DNA from: Streptomyces griseosporeus
GTDB taxonomy: Bacteria > Actinomycetota > Actinomycetes > Streptomycetales > Streptomycetaceae
Direction: 5' to 3'
Assembly (NCBI RefSeq): GCF_014656055.1
Contig: NZ_BNBR01000009.1
Span: 330,652 to 394,651, forward strand
Length of the DNA stretch: 64,000 bases
A model generated the notes under the pieces. It was not told where the DNA came from. It saw only the letters and a program-made list of their open reading frames with translations, and ran no database searches. This document shows positions 35,450-44,032 of the stretch, in pieces; the stretch's first letter is position 1; every line of letters starts with the position of its first letter. The translations under genes and the position numbers were made by a program.

Positions 35450-36436
35450 ATGCGTGCGCTTGCCCGGATATCTCCCCTCATGCGCAGACGCCTTCTCGGC
35501 GCCGCCGCCGTGGCCGGAACCCTGATGCTCTCCCCGCTGTCGGCGCCCACGGGCGTCGCCACGGCCGCTCCCGCCGACACCGCGTGCGCCGACACCGCCC
35601 CCGCGACCGCCCGCGAGGCCCGCCCGGCGGCCGGCGCGCACATCGCCGAGCCCAACGAGGTCACCGAGGCCCGCGCCCAGGCCATGGACGCCGACCTGAA
35701 GAAGAAGCTCGACCAGCTGCGCTCCAACGGCAGAAGCGTTTCCTCACTGGCGGCCTCCGCCACCGTCCCGGTCTACTTCCACGTCATCCACGACGGTACG
35801 AAGGGCCAGCTCAGCTCCTCCGCCATCAGCTCCCAGATGAACGTGCTGAACGCGGCCTACGCGGGCCAGGGCACCGGCAACAACGACTCCGGCTTCCAGT
35901 TCACGCTGGCCGGCACCGACTACACGGACAACGCCGCCTGGTACAACCTCTCCTCCGGCTCCGCCGAGGAGAAGGCGATGAAGACCGCCCTGCGCAAGGG
36001 CGGCGCGAACGCCCTGAACATCTACACCGCCAACCTCGGCGGCGGCCTGCTCGGCTGGGCCACCTTCCCCAGCTCCTACAAGTCCAGCCCGTCCATGGAC
36101 GGCGTCGTCATCCTGGACGCCTCGCTGCCGGGCGGCTCCGCCGCCAACTACAACGAGGGCGACACCGCCACCCACGAGGTCGGCCACTGGATGGGCCTGT
36201 ACCACACCTTCCAGGGCGGCTGCAGCGGCAACGGCGACTACGTCGACGACACCCCGGCCGAGAAGAGCGCGGCCTACCAGTGCCCGACCGGCCGTGACAC
36301 CTGCACCAACAAGCCGGGCGTGGACCCGATCCACAACTTCATGGACTACACGTACGACTCCTGCATGTACCAGTTCACCGCGGGCCAGGTGACGCGCATG
36401 CAGCAGAGCTGGGCCGCCTACCGGGCCGCCGGCTGA
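35450..36436 (+). CDS. Secreted M43-type zinc metalloprotease
   Basis: The 328-residue product has a Sec-type signal peptide (basic RRRLLGAAAVAGTLML core, cleavage near TAAPA) and a ~70-residue propeptide-like stretch (EARAQAMDADLKKKLDQLRS). The catalytic domain opens VPVYFHVIHDG. The zinc site is H242-EVGHWMGLYH-252, the HExxHxxGxxH pattern, and the Met-turn is in NFMDYTYDSCM. Four late cysteines (GGCSGNG, YQCPTG, DTCTNK, DSCMYQ) fit two disulfides of the pappalysin/cytophagalysin group. The ATG has accaggaga upstream. Its stop lies one base from the stop of the convergent hydrolase gene. Confidence 0.92.
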   Translation: MRALARISPLMRRRLLGAAAVAGTLMLSPLSAPTGVATAAPADTACADTAPATAREARPAAGAHIAEPNEVTEARAQAMDADLKKKLDQLRSNGRSVSSLAASATVPVYFHVIHDGTKGQLSSSAISSQMNVLNAAYAGQGTGNNDSGFQFTLAGTDYTDNAAWYNLSSGSAEEKAMKTALRKGGANALNIYTANLGGGLLGWATFPSSYKSSPSMDGVVILDASLPGGSAANYNEGDTATHEVGHWMGLYHTFQGGCSGNGDYVDDTPAEKSAAYQCPTGRDTCTNKPGVDPIHNFMDYTYDSCMYQFTAGQVTRMQQSWAAYRAAG

Positions 36437-36437
36437 G

Positions 36438-37010
36438 TCAGCTGAGCGAGTCGAGGAAGCCGAGCGCCACCCGCCAGGTGGCCTCGGCCGCCTCGGCGTC
36501 GTAGTCGGGAAGGCCGGGGTCGGTGTAGAGGTGGCCGGCCCCGGCGTAGCGGTACACCTCCACGTCGGCGCCCGCGCGGCCCATCTGCAGGTACCAGGCG
36601 CTCAGCCAGTCGTCCGTCTCGAACGGGTCCGGCTCGGCCACGTGCAGCTGCACCGGCAGCTCGTCCACCCGCGCGTTCGGCGCGAGGTCGGACGTGCCGT
36701 GGAGCAGCAGCAGCCCGCGCGCCTTGTCGTCGCCGAGGGCGAGGGTCTGCGCGATCGAGGCGCCGAGCGAGAACCCGGCGTAGACCAGGCCGCGCTCCGA
36801 GTAGGGCGCGGCGGCCAGCACGGCCCGCTTCAGCAGCTCGTCCTTGCCGATCTCCTCCTTGTACGCCATGCCCGCCTCGACCGTGTCGAACGTCTCACCT
36901 TCGAAGAGGTCCGGCGTCCACACCTCGTGCCCGGCCTCCCGCAGCCGGTCGGCGGCGGCGCGCACCGCGGGACGCAGTCCATAGGTCGAGTGAAAGAGCA
37001 TGATGTTCAT
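36438..37010 (-). CDS. Dienelactone hydrolase-like alpha/beta hydrolase with Ser nucleophile
   Basis: The 190-residue product matches dienelactone hydrolase-like proteins in length and order: IMLFHSTYGLRPAV, GHEVWTPDLFEGETFD, VYAGFSLGASIAQTLAL, LLLHGTSDL, VQLHVAEPDPFE and YAGAGHLYTDPGLP. The nucleophile elbow is G-F-S-L-G, so the usual dienelactone hydrolase cysteine is a serine and it should act as a serine esterase-type enzyme. The His in GAGHLY and an Asp in AEPDPFE would complete the triad. ATG at 37010 was chosen (MNIMLFHS); an upstream ATG at 37049 adds 13 unlikely residues. Substrate unknown. Confidence 0.85.
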   Translation of the reverse strand: MNIMLFHSTYGLRPAVRAAADRLREAGHEVWTPDLFEGETFDTVEAGMAYKEEIGKDELLKRAVLAAAPYSERGLVYAGFSLGASIAQTLALGDDKARGLLLLHGTSDLAPNARVDELPVQLHVAEPDPFETDDWLSAWYLQMGRAGADVEVYRYAGAGHLYTDPGLPDYDAEAAEATWRVALGFLDSLS

Positions 37011-37087
37011 GAGCCCATGGTGCCGTACCCACCGCGTCCGATAACTCACATGTTCGTCACCCGCCGGGGCCGGTTAGGTTCGGAGGC

Positions 37088-38206
37088 ATGGAGAACGTAC
37101 TCCGCCCGCTGATCGTCATCGGCGGCTCGGTCGTCCTCACCCTCGCCATCGGCTGGGCCACGGACAAGCTGCTGCAGAAGGCCGACGCCAGGAACCCCCA
37201 CACACCGCTGTGGGGGCTGTTGCGCCGCGGCCGCATCCCTTACCAGCTGGTGCTCTGCGCCGCCCTGCTCAGAGGCTCCTACGTGGAGGCCGGGGTGCTG
37301 CCGAAGCACCGGGTCGGCGTCGCACAGACGCTGACCCTGGTGCTGATCGGCTCCGCGGCGTGGCTGGTGATCCGGATCGCGGCCGCGATCGTCGAGTCGT
37401 CCTACAGCCGCTACGCCCACGCCCGGATGCACAGCGACCCCGCCCGGGTCCGCCGGGTGCGCACCCAGGTCACGCTGATCATGCGCGTGGTCTCGGCGGT
37501 CGTCGGGGTGGTCGCCGTCGCCTCGATGCTGCTGACCTTCCCCGAGATGCGCGCGGCCGGCGCCTCGCTGCTGGCCTCGGCCGGCATCCTCGGCATCGTC
37601 GCCGGTGTGGCCGCCCAGTCGACGCTGAGCAACATGTTCGCGGGGCTGCAGATCGCCTTCGGGGACATGGTCCGCATCGGGGACACCGTGGTCGTGGACG
37701 GCGAGTGGGGCACCGTCGAGGAGATCACGCTGACCTTCCTGACCGTGCGGACCTGGGACGAGCGCCGGATCACCATGCCGGTGTCGTACTTCACGTCCAA
37801 GCCGTTCGAGAATTGGTCGCGCGGCACCCCGCAGATGACCGGCACCGTCTTCTGGCACCTGGACCACTCGGCGCCCGTCGAGGCGATGCGCGAGAAGCTG
37901 CGCGACATCCTGCGCGAGTGCCCGGCCTGGGACGGCCGCGACTACGGCCTCGCGGTCACCGACTCCACCCCGAACACCGTCCAGGTGCGCGCCCTGGTCA
38001 CGGCGAAGGACGCCGACGACATCTGGACGGTACGGGTCACGGTGCGCGAGCAGATGATCCGCTGGCTGTGCGAACGGCACCCCTACGCGCTGCCCCGCGT
38101 CAACACCGCCGACGCGGCCCAGCCGCCCGGTGTGCCGCATGCGCGGACCTCACCGGACGGCATGCCCCGCCGCGCCCATGAGACGCCGCGCACCGGACGG
38201 GGGTAG
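37088..38206 (+). CDS. MscS-family mechanosensitive channel
   Basis: The 372-residue product has an N-terminal helix (LIVIGGSVVLTLAIGW), two more membrane segments, and the pore-lining helix region AAGASLLASAGILGIVAGVAAQSTLSNMFAGLQIAF. The MscS beta domain MVRIGDTVVVDGEWGTVEEITLTFLTVRTWDERRITMPVSYF follows, then a cytoplasmic alpha/beta domain (AWDGRDYGLAVTDSTPNTVQVRALV). It should release solutes on hypo-osmotic shock. The ATG has ggaggc directly upstream, a short spacing. It is divergent from the hydrolase gene and convergent with an SDR gene. Confidence 0.93.
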   Translation: MENVLRPLIVIGGSVVLTLAIGWATDKLLQKADARNPHTPLWGLLRRGRIPYQLVLCAALLRGSYVEAGVLPKHRVGVAQTLTLVLIGSAAWLVIRIAAAIVESSYSRYAHARMHSDPARVRRVRTQVTLIMRVVSAVVGVVAVASMLLTFPEMRAAGASLLASAGILGIVAGVAAQSTLSNMFAGLQIAFGDMVRIGDTVVVDGEWGTVEEITLTFLTVRTWDERRITMPVSYFTSKPFENWSRGTPQMTGTVFWHLDHSAPVEAMREKLRDILRECPAWDGRDYGLAVTDSTPNTVQVRALVTAKDADDIWTVRVTVREQMIRWLCERHPYALPRVNTADAAQPPGVPHARTSPDGMPRRAHETPRTGRG

Positions 38207-38217
38207 CCACGGCCGGG

Positions 38218-38958
38218 TCAGTGGCCGCGCTCGGCGCCGCCGTTGACCTGGATGATCTGAGAGGTGATGTGCCCGGCGCCCGGGGAGGCCAGCCAGTGCA
38301 GGGTGGCGGCCACGTCCCCGGGCGTCCCCGCGCGTCCGGTGGAGGTCTCGGCGATGCGCTGCGCCCGCCGCTCCTCGGTCATCGCGTCCCCGAAGAACTC
38401 GGTGTCCTCGATGTACCCGGGCGCGACCACGTTCACGGTGACGCCGCGCGGGCCCAGCTCGCGGGCCAGGTCGTGGGCGTACGGGTGCAGGGCGGCCTTG
38501 GCGGCCGCGTACGCCCCGCTGCCCGAGCCGCGGTAGGCGGCGATGGAGCTGAGGAAGAGCACCCGGCCGCCGGGCTCGGCGAGCCGGGCCTTCAGGGCCT
38601 CGGTGAGCAGCACCGCGGTGAGCGTGTTGATGCGGAAGTTCAGGGTCCAGTCGTAGGCGACGGTGTCGAGCGGGTCGTCGCTGCCGCTCGCCGGCTCCAG
38701 GTACCCGGCACCGCCCGCGCTGTGGATCAGCACGTCCACGGTCCCCAGCTCCTGGGCGACGAACCGGGCCACGCCCCTTACGTCATCGGGTTCGGAGAGA
38801 TCCGCGGCACGGGTGAGGGCGCCCGGCACCCCCGCCTTCTCCAGGACCTCGGCACGGCGGCCGAGCAGCAGCACCCGGTCCCCGTCCGCGGCGAAGGCGT
38901 GCGCCGCCGCCAGTCCGATGCCCGTGCCGCCACCACTGATCACCACATTGCGAGCCAT
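38218..38958 (-). CDS. Short-chain dehydrogenase/reductase
   Basis: The 246-residue product is a classical SDR. It has the NAD(P)-binding GGGTGIGLAAAHAF (residues 9-22), LGRRAEVLEK, DVLIHSAGG, the catalytic Ser in LFLSSIAAYRG, the Tyr/Lys pair in GAYAAAKAALHPYA, and VVAPGYIEDTEFFGD. GRR after strand two favours NADP. The substrate cannot be told. The stop is 11 bp from that of the convergent MscS gene, and it follows the antiporter gene on the same strand by 41 bp. Confidence 0.92.
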   Translation of the reverse strand: MARNVVISGGGTGIGLAAAHAFAADGDRVLLLGRRAEVLEKAGVPGALTRAADLSEPDDVRGVARFVAQELGTVDVLIHSAGGAGYLEPASGSDDPLDTVAYDWTLNFRINTLTAVLLTEALKARLAEPGGRVLFLSSIAAYRGSGSGAYAAAKAALHPYAHDLARELGPRGVTVNVVAPGYIEDTEFFGDAMTEERRAQRIAETSTGRAGTPGDVAATLHWLASPGAGHITSQIIQVNGGAERGH

Positions 38959-38999
38959 GATCCAACCCTACGGTCGGACGGCCGTGCGGGCAGCGGTTT

Positions 39000-40586
39000 T
39001 CAGCGCAGACTGCGCACGTCCAGGTGGCGCAGCACCCGGTCGACCACCTCGGGGTCCGCGCCCGGCTCGTTGCGCGCGGACAGCACCTCGTGCCGGGCCG
39101 CGCTGAGCATCTCGCCCTGGATCCGCCGCACCCGCTTCAGGCGGCGCACCCGCTTCTCGTGGGCCTCGCGGCGCTCGTCCTCGCCGATCTCGGGGCTGAT
39201 CCGCACCCCGATCTCGAAGGCCCGGCGCAGCATCTGCTCGGACAGCTCGTCCGGCAGTTCCTCGACCTCCTCGATCTCCTTCAGGCGCCGCTTGGCCGCC
39301 TTGGCCGCCCGCACCGCCAGCTCCTTCTCGAAGGCCTTCTCGCGTTCGGTGTCGGCCTCCACGCCGAGCCAGTGCACCAGTGTCGGCAGGGTCAGCCCCT
39401 GCAGCACCAGCGTCGCCATGATCACGCCGAACGCGATGAACACGATCTCGTTCCGGTCGGGGAACGGGGCGTTCTCCTCGGTGGTGAGCGGCACGGCCAG
39501 GGCCAGCGCCACCGAGGCCACCCCGCGCATCCCGGACCACCACATGATCACGGTCTCCCGCCAGCTCGTCGGGATCTCCTCGTCGATGTCCCGCCGGGCG
39601 TGCAGCCGCTTGGTCAGCCAGGTCGCCGGCAGCAGCCACACCAGCCGTACGACGACCACGGTGGCGACGATGGCGCCGGCCCAGCCGAGCATCTCCTCCC
39701 AGCGTCCCCGAGCGGTGCGGATCGCGTTGTGCAGCTCCAGTCCGATCAGCCCGAAGGCGACGCCGGTGACGAGCGTGTCGACGATGTCCCAGAAGGTGTG
39801 CCCGGCGAGCCGGGTCATCACGTCGTCGGGGTCGGTGGCGTACTCGGCCAGGAACAGCGCGGTGACCAGCACGGCGAGCACCCCGGAGCCGTGCAGCTCC
39901 TCGCTGAGGACGTACGAGGCGTACGGCACGAGCAGGGTCAGGCCGATCTGCAGGGTGGGGTCGCCGAGCAGGTCGAGCAGCTTGTTGGCGCCCCAGCCGA
40001 GCGCGAGGCCCACGCCCAGCGCGACCACCGCGGACAGCAGCAGGTCGAGGCCGGCCTCCCAGGGCGAGAAGGTGCCGCTGACCACGGCGGCGATGGCGAC
40101 GTTGTAGAGCACGATGGCCGTCACGTCGTTGAACAGGCCCTCGCCCTCCAGGATGGAGACCAGCCGGCGCGGCAGTCCGAGCTGTCCGGCGACGGCGGTC
40201 GCCGCGACCGGGTCGGGCGGCGCGACCAGCGCGCCGAGCGCGACGGCGGCGGCGACGGTCAGCCCCGGCACGATCGCGTGCGCGACGGCGGCCACGCAGG
40301 CGGTGGTGACCAGCACCAGCGCCACGGCCAGCAGGAAGATCGGCCGGACGTTGGCCGCGAACTGCCGCCAGGACGTGCGCCGTACCGCCGCGTAGAGCAG
40401 CGGGGGCAGCAGCAGCGGCAGGATCAGGTCGGGCGGGATCTCGACGTTCGGCACGAAGTCCAGGACGGCGAGGAGGATGCCGAGCAGGGTCATCAGCACC
40501 GGCGCGGGCAGCCGTAGCCGGTCCCCGACCGGGACGCTCACCACGGCCCCGAGCAGCAGCACGAACAGCAGGGCCAGCTGGTCCAC
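39000..40586 (-). CDS. CPA1-type Na+/H+ antiporter
   Basis: The 528-residue product has about 12 hydrophobic segments followed by a ~145-residue charged cytoplasmic tail (from RETVIMWWSG and beyond, with many Lys/Glu/Arg in EKAFEKELAVRAAKAAKRRLKEIEE). Motifs of the CPA1 family are PPLLYAAVRRTSW, GALVAPPDPVAATAVAGQLGLPRRLVSILEGEGLFNDVTAIVLYN (with the ion-binding Asp) and SGMRGVASVALALAVPL. It should exchange Na+ or another cation for protons across the membrane. The start is GTG at 40586. Confidence 0.92.
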   Translation of the reverse strand: MDQLALLFVLLLGAVVSVPVGDRLRLPAPVLMTLLGILLAVLDFVPNVEIPPDLILPLLLPPLLYAAVRRTSWRQFAANVRPIFLLAVALVLVTTACVAAVAHAIVPGLTVAAAVALGALVAPPDPVAATAVAGQLGLPRRLVSILEGEGLFNDVTAIVLYNVAIAAVVSGTFSPWEAGLDLLLSAVVALGVGLALGWGANKLLDLLGDPTLQIGLTLLVPYASYVLSEELHGSGVLAVLVTALFLAEYATDPDDVMTRLAGHTFWDIVDTLVTGVAFGLIGLELHNAIRTARGRWEEMLGWAGAIVATVVVVRLVWLLPATWLTKRLHARRDIDEEIPTSWRETVIMWWSGMRGVASVALALAVPLTTEENAPFPDRNEIVFIAFGVIMATLVLQGLTLPTLVHWLGVEADTEREKAFEKELAVRAAKAAKRRLKEIEEVEELPDELSEQMLRRAFEIGVRISPEIGEDERREAHEKRVRRLKRVRRIQGEMLSAARHEVLSARNEPGADPEVVDRVLRHLDVRSLR

Positions 40587-40697
40587 GGTCAGCGCTCCGG
40601 GAGGGTCGACGGTCCGACGGCAGACCTCCAGCCTGCCATGGGCCCGGCCCGGCCGACGCCTGCGACGCCGACGGCCACCGGCTCTCGCAGTCGGCGC

Positions 40698-41168
40698 CTA
40701 CAGGGGGCGCCGCATGCCCTGGTGCGGGATGCCCGCCTCCAGGTACTCCTCGCCGTACGGGGCGTACCCCAGCCGCTCGTAGAACCCGAGGGCGTGGGTC
40801 TGCGCGTGCAGGTCGACCGCGGTCAGGCCACGGGCGCGGGCCGCCTCCTCGATGGCCCGCACGAGGGCCGCGCCGACGCCCAGCCCGCGCGCCTCGCGGG
40901 CCACGGCGAGCCGGCCGAGCGAGCCCACGGACGGATCGCCGGTGCCCTGCGCGAGCGCTGCCGCGCCGTGCAGCAGCCGGCCGGTGCCGAGCGGTACCCC
41001 GTCCTCGGCGACGGCCAGCACATGGACCGCGCCGGCGTCGTGCTCGTCGTACTCGATGTCCTCGGGGACGCCCTGCTCGGCGACGAAGACCTCCTTGCGC
41101 AGCGCGAAGCACAGCTCGCGGTCGGCGGGGTCCTCGGCGACCCGCACCGTGTACGCGCGCGGGGTCAT
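40698..41168 (-). CDS. GNAT-family N-acetyltransferase (ElaA-like)
   Basis: The 156-residue product shows FALRKEVFVAEQGVPEDIEYDEHDAGAVHVLAV at the N-terminus, as in ElaA/YitI-type GNAT proteins. The acetyl-CoA loop is LGRLAVAREARGLGVGAALV, and the C-terminal block is DLHAQTHALGFYERLGYAPYGEEYLEAGIPHQGM. The substrate is unknown. The ATG at 41168 overlaps the stop of the pseudouridine synthase gene (ATGA), so the two are coupled. Confidence 0.9.
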   Translation of the reverse strand: MTPRAYTVRVAEDPADRELCFALRKEVFVAEQGVPEDIEYDEHDAGAVHVLAVAEDGVPLGTGRLLHGAAALAQGTGDPSVGSLGRLAVAREARGLGVGAALVRAIEEAARARGLTAVDLHAQTHALGFYERLGYAPYGEEYLEAGIPHQGMRRPL

Positions 41169-42109
41169 CCGTATGTCTCCTCGCGCACCTGGTCCAGGGC
41201 CTTCTGGAGGTCCTCGGGGTAGTCGCTGGCGTACTCGACCCACTCGCCGGTGCCGGGGTGCTCGAAGCCGAGCCGCACGGCGTGCAGCCACTGGCGGGTG
41301 ATGCGCAGCCGCTTGGCGAGGGTGGGGTCGGCGCCGTAGGTGAGGTCGCCCACGCACGGGTGGCGGTGGGCGGCCATGTGGACGCGGATCTGGTGGGTGC
41401 GGCCGGTCTCCAGCTTCACGTCGAGCAGGGACGCGGCGCGGAAGGCCTCGATGAGGTCGTAGTGCGTGACGGAGGGCTTGCCCTCGGCGGTGACCGCCCA
41501 CTTGTAGTCGTGGTTGGGGTGGCGGCCGATGGGCGCGTCGATGGTGCCGCTGGTCGGGTCGGGGTGGCCCTGGACCAGCGTGTGGTAGCGCTTGTCGACC
41601 GTGCGCTCCTTGAACTGGCGCTTCAGCGACGTGTACGCGTACTCCGACTTGGCGACCACCATCAGGCCCGAGGTGCCGACGTCCAGGCGGTGCACGATGC
41701 CCTGGCGCTCGGCGGCGCCGGAGGTGGAGATGCGGTAGCCGGCGGCGGCCAGTCCGCCGATGACGGTCGGGCCGGTCCAGCCGGGGCTGGGGTGGGCGGC
41801 GACGCCGACGGGCTTGACGATCACGACCACGTCCTCGTCGTCGTGCACGATCTCCATGCCCTCGACCGGCTCGGCGACGACCTGCACCGGCGCGGGCGCC
41901 TGGGGCATCTCGACCTCCAGCCAGGCCCCGCCGTGCACGCGCTCGGACTTGCCGACCACCGTGCCGTCGACCAGCACCTTGCCCGCCGCGGCCAGCTCCG
42001 CTGCCTTGGTACGGGAGAAGCCGAACATGCGGGAGATGGCGGCGTCGACGCGCTCGCCCTCCAGGCCGTCGGGCACGGGCAGGGTACGGATCTCGGGAAT
42101 CGTGCTCAC
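41165..42109 (-). CDS. rluD: RluD-type 23S rRNA pseudouridine synthase
   Basis: The 314-residue product has an N-terminal S4 RNA-binding domain (VDAAISRMFGFSRTKAAELAAAGKVLVDG) and an RluA-family catalytic domain with the key Asp in GIVHRLDVGTSGLMVVAK. VDKRYHTLVQG, TGRTHQIRVHMAAHRHPCVGD and WLHAVRLGF follow. RluD modifies helix 69 of 23S rRNA; the exact target of this copy is inferred from domain order. The start is GTG at 42109. It lies 76 bp downstream of lspA, an arrangement common in many bacteria. Confidence 0.93.
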   Translation of the reverse strand: MSTIPEIRTLPVPDGLEGERVDAAISRMFGFSRTKAAELAAAGKVLVDGTVVGKSERVHGGAWLEVEMPQAPAPVQVVAEPVEGMEIVHDDEDVVVIVKPVGVAAHPSPGWTGPTVIGGLAAAGYRISTSGAAERQGIVHRLDVGTSGLMVVAKSEYAYTSLKRQFKERTVDKRYHTLVQGHPDPTSGTIDAPIGRHPNHDYKWAVTAEGKPSVTHYDLIEAFRAASLLDVKLETGRTHQIRVHMAAHRHPCVGDLTYGADPTLAKRLRITRQWLHAVRLGFEHPGTGEWVEYASDYPEDLQKALDQVREETYG

Positions 42110-42185
42110 CCGTCGAGTATGCCGGACGGGTGAGACGCGGCCGAACGAGCCTGTGGAAAACCCGGTGGCCGCGCTCGGCCCGGGC

Positions 42186-42776
42186 TCAGTCCTTGTGGAC
42201 GGTGCCGTCCGGGTCGAGGCCCCGGAAGGACAGCAGCACGATCAGGATGCCGCCGCACACGATCGCCGAGTCGGCGAGGTTGAACACGGCGAAGTGCTTG
42301 GGCGCGATGAAGTCGACGACCTCGCCCTTGAAGATGCCGGGCGAGCGGAAGATCCGGTCGGTGAGGTTGCCGAGCGCGCCGCCCAGCAGCAGGCCCAGCG
42401 CGATCGCCCAGGGCAGGCTGTACAGCTTGCGCGCGAGGCGGACGATCACCACGATCACGGCCGCCGCGATCACCGTGAAGATGACCGTGAAGGCCTGCCC
42501 GAAGCCGAAGGCGGCACCCGGGTTGCGCAGCGCGTTCAGCTCCAGCCAGTCCCCGAGGAGCTGGATCGGCTGGTGGTGCTCAAGCCGGGCCACCACGAGC
42601 ATCTTGCTGACCAGGTCGACGGCGTACGCGAAGGCGGCCACCGCGAACAGCACGGCGATCCGCCGCCTGCCGCGCGGCCGCTCGGCCGCCGCGCCCTGTT
42701 CCCCCGCTCCGGCCGCCGTCGCGCCGCTGTCACCAGGGGTGTCCGGCGTACCGATGATGCGCTCCGCCTCTGCCAC
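42186..42776 (-). CDS. lspA: Lipoprotein signal peptidase (signal peptidase II)
   Basis: LspA cuts the signal peptide of diacylglyceryl-modified prolipoproteins, the step after Lgt. The 196-residue product has an extra Ala/Gly-rich N-terminus (~38 residues) and four membrane helices. The aspartic-protease residues are in GNLTDRIF and FAVFNLADSAIVCGG; LRNPGAAFGFG is the usual substrate-site block. The start is GTG at 42776. A DksA-like gene lies 67 bp upstream and rluD downstream on the same strand. Confidence 0.95.
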   Translation of the reverse strand: MAEAERIIGTPDTPGDSGATAAGAGEQGAAAERPRGRRRIAVLFAVAAFAYAVDLVSKMLVVARLEHHQPIQLLGDWLELNALRNPGAAFGFGQAFTVIFTVIAAAVIVVIVRLARKLYSLPWAIALGLLLGGALGNLTDRIFRSPGIFKGEVVDFIAPKHFAVFNLADSAIVCGGILIVLLSFRGLDPDGTVHKD

Positions 42777-42843
42777 GTGAGTCCCTCAACCTAGGTGCCT
42801 GACTGGAGACGAGAGTACGGCACGCCCCGACACGCCCACCTGC

Positions 42844-44019
42844 TCAGTACCGGCGTTCCTGCTTCTGCTTGCACTCCACGCACAGGGTCGCCCGCGGGAA
42901 GGCCTGCATGCGGGCCTTGCCGATGGGGTTGCCGCAGTTCTCGCACAGGCCGTAGGTACCCGCGTCCAGCCGTTCCAGGGCGCGCTCGGTCTGCTCCAGC
43001 ATCTCGCGCGCGTTGGCTGCGAGCGCCATCTCGTGCTCACGCGTGATGTTCTTGGTCCCGGTGTCGGCCTGGTCGTCGCCGGCCCCGTCCCCGGAGTCCC
43101 GCATCAGCCCCACCAGCGACGCCTCCGACGAGGCGATCTCGTCCCGCAGGCGGGTGGCCTCGGCCAGCAGCTCGGCGCGGGCCTCCTCGACCTCCTCCGG
43201 GGTCCAGGGATCCTCGCCGGGGCGCACAGCGAGCTCGCCGGGCTCCGCCGCGGCGACACGTGCCTTGGGCACGGCGGTGGTGGCCGCCGTGGCCGTGCCA
43301 GGAGTCTTCTTCGCAACCACCGTCGTGGCTCCCGTCTGCTCGGCGGCCTGCGCCGCACCCGCTGTGTCAACCGTGCCCTGCGCGCCGGTGCCCTGCGCGG
43401 CGCCGCTCTTCTCCGCCGATGCCTTCCCGCCGGAGCCCTTCCCGACGCCGCCCGCCGGGGCGCGCTTCGCGGCGGTTCTCACCGCCGCGCTCTTCTTGGC
43501 GGGGGCCACCTGCCCGGCCGTGCTCTCCTTGGCCGCAGCCGTCTCGGCCGCGGTCTTCTTGGCCGCGGTCTTCTTGGCCGCGGTCTTCTTGGCCACAGCC
43601 TTCTTGGCCGGTGCCTTCTTCGCCACGGCCTTCTTGGCCACGGCCTTCTCCGCCGGAGCCTTCTTGGCCGGGGCCGCCGTCTTCTTCCCGGCTGCGGCGG
43701 TCTTCTCCGCCGCGCTCTTCTTCGCCGGGGCCTTCTTCACGGCCGTCTTCTTCCCCGCTTCGGCCGACTTCCTGGCGGGGGCCCTCGTCCCGCCCGCGTC
43801 AGCCGGAGTCTCCGCGGCGGTCTTCTTCGCGACCGCCCCGCCAACGGCCCTGCCCACCGTCCTCGCCGTCTTCACCGGCTTCGCCGCCCGCGCCGCCGCC
43901 CCCTCCCGCGTGCTCTTCTTCGCGCCGGCATCCTTGGCCGCACCACCGCCGCCGGCGGCACCGGCACGTGTGGAACTGCCGGACGCCGACTGCTGTACGG
44001 CGGTCTTCTTCGCCACCAT
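42844..44019 (-). CDS. DksA/TraR-type zinc-finger protein with long Lys/Ala-rich N-terminal tail
   Basis: The 391-residue product has two parts. The C-terminal ~125 residues (PWTPEEVEEARAELLAEATRL onward) form a DksA-like coiled coil and a four-Cys zinc finger at C359-C362 and C380-C383 (CENC and CVEC). The N-terminal ~265 residues are Lys/Ala repeats such as AKKTAAKKTAAKKTA and APAKKAVAKK, like bacterial histone H1-type (HupS/HctB) tails. DksA-type proteins act at the RNA polymerase secondary channel; the tail suggests DNA binding. ATG at 44019 (MVAKKTAVQQ) has gaaggggc upstream. Tail length should vary between strains because it is repeat-encoded. Confidence 0.85.
   Translation of the reverse strand: MVAKKTAVQQSASGSSTRAGAAGGGGAAKDAGAKKSTREGAAARAAKPVKTARTVGRAVGGAVAKKTAAETPADAGGTRAPARKSAEAGKKTAVKKAPAKKSAAEKTAAAGKKTAAPAKKAPAEKAVAKKAVAKKAPAKKAVAKKTAAKKTAAKKTAAETAAAKESTAGQVAPAKKSAAVRTAAKRAPAGGVGKGSGGKASAEKSGAAQGTGAQGTVDTAGAAQAAEQTGATTVVAKKTPGTATAATTAVPKARVAAAEPGELAVRPGEDPWTPEEVEEARAELLAEATRLRDEIASSEASLVGLMRDSGDGAGDDQADTGTKNITREHEMALAANAREMLEQTERALERLDAGTYGLCENCGNPIGKARMQAFPRATLCVECKQKQERRY
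43490..43770. repeat. Lys/Ala codon repeats in the DksA-like gene
   Basis: The + strand shows repeated ttcttggccgcggtc-type units coding on the other strand for KKTAA and KKAPA. Several 15-bp units near 43550-43600 are identical or nearly so. Boundaries are approximate. Confidence 0.75.
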
Positions 44020-44032
44020 GGCCGCGGCCCCT

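Noticed and set aside
43490..43770. Regular repeats that could suggest a CRISPR-like or satellite array
   Set aside because: Units are short, contiguous and multiples of three, and encode KKTAA-type peptide repeats inside an open gene.
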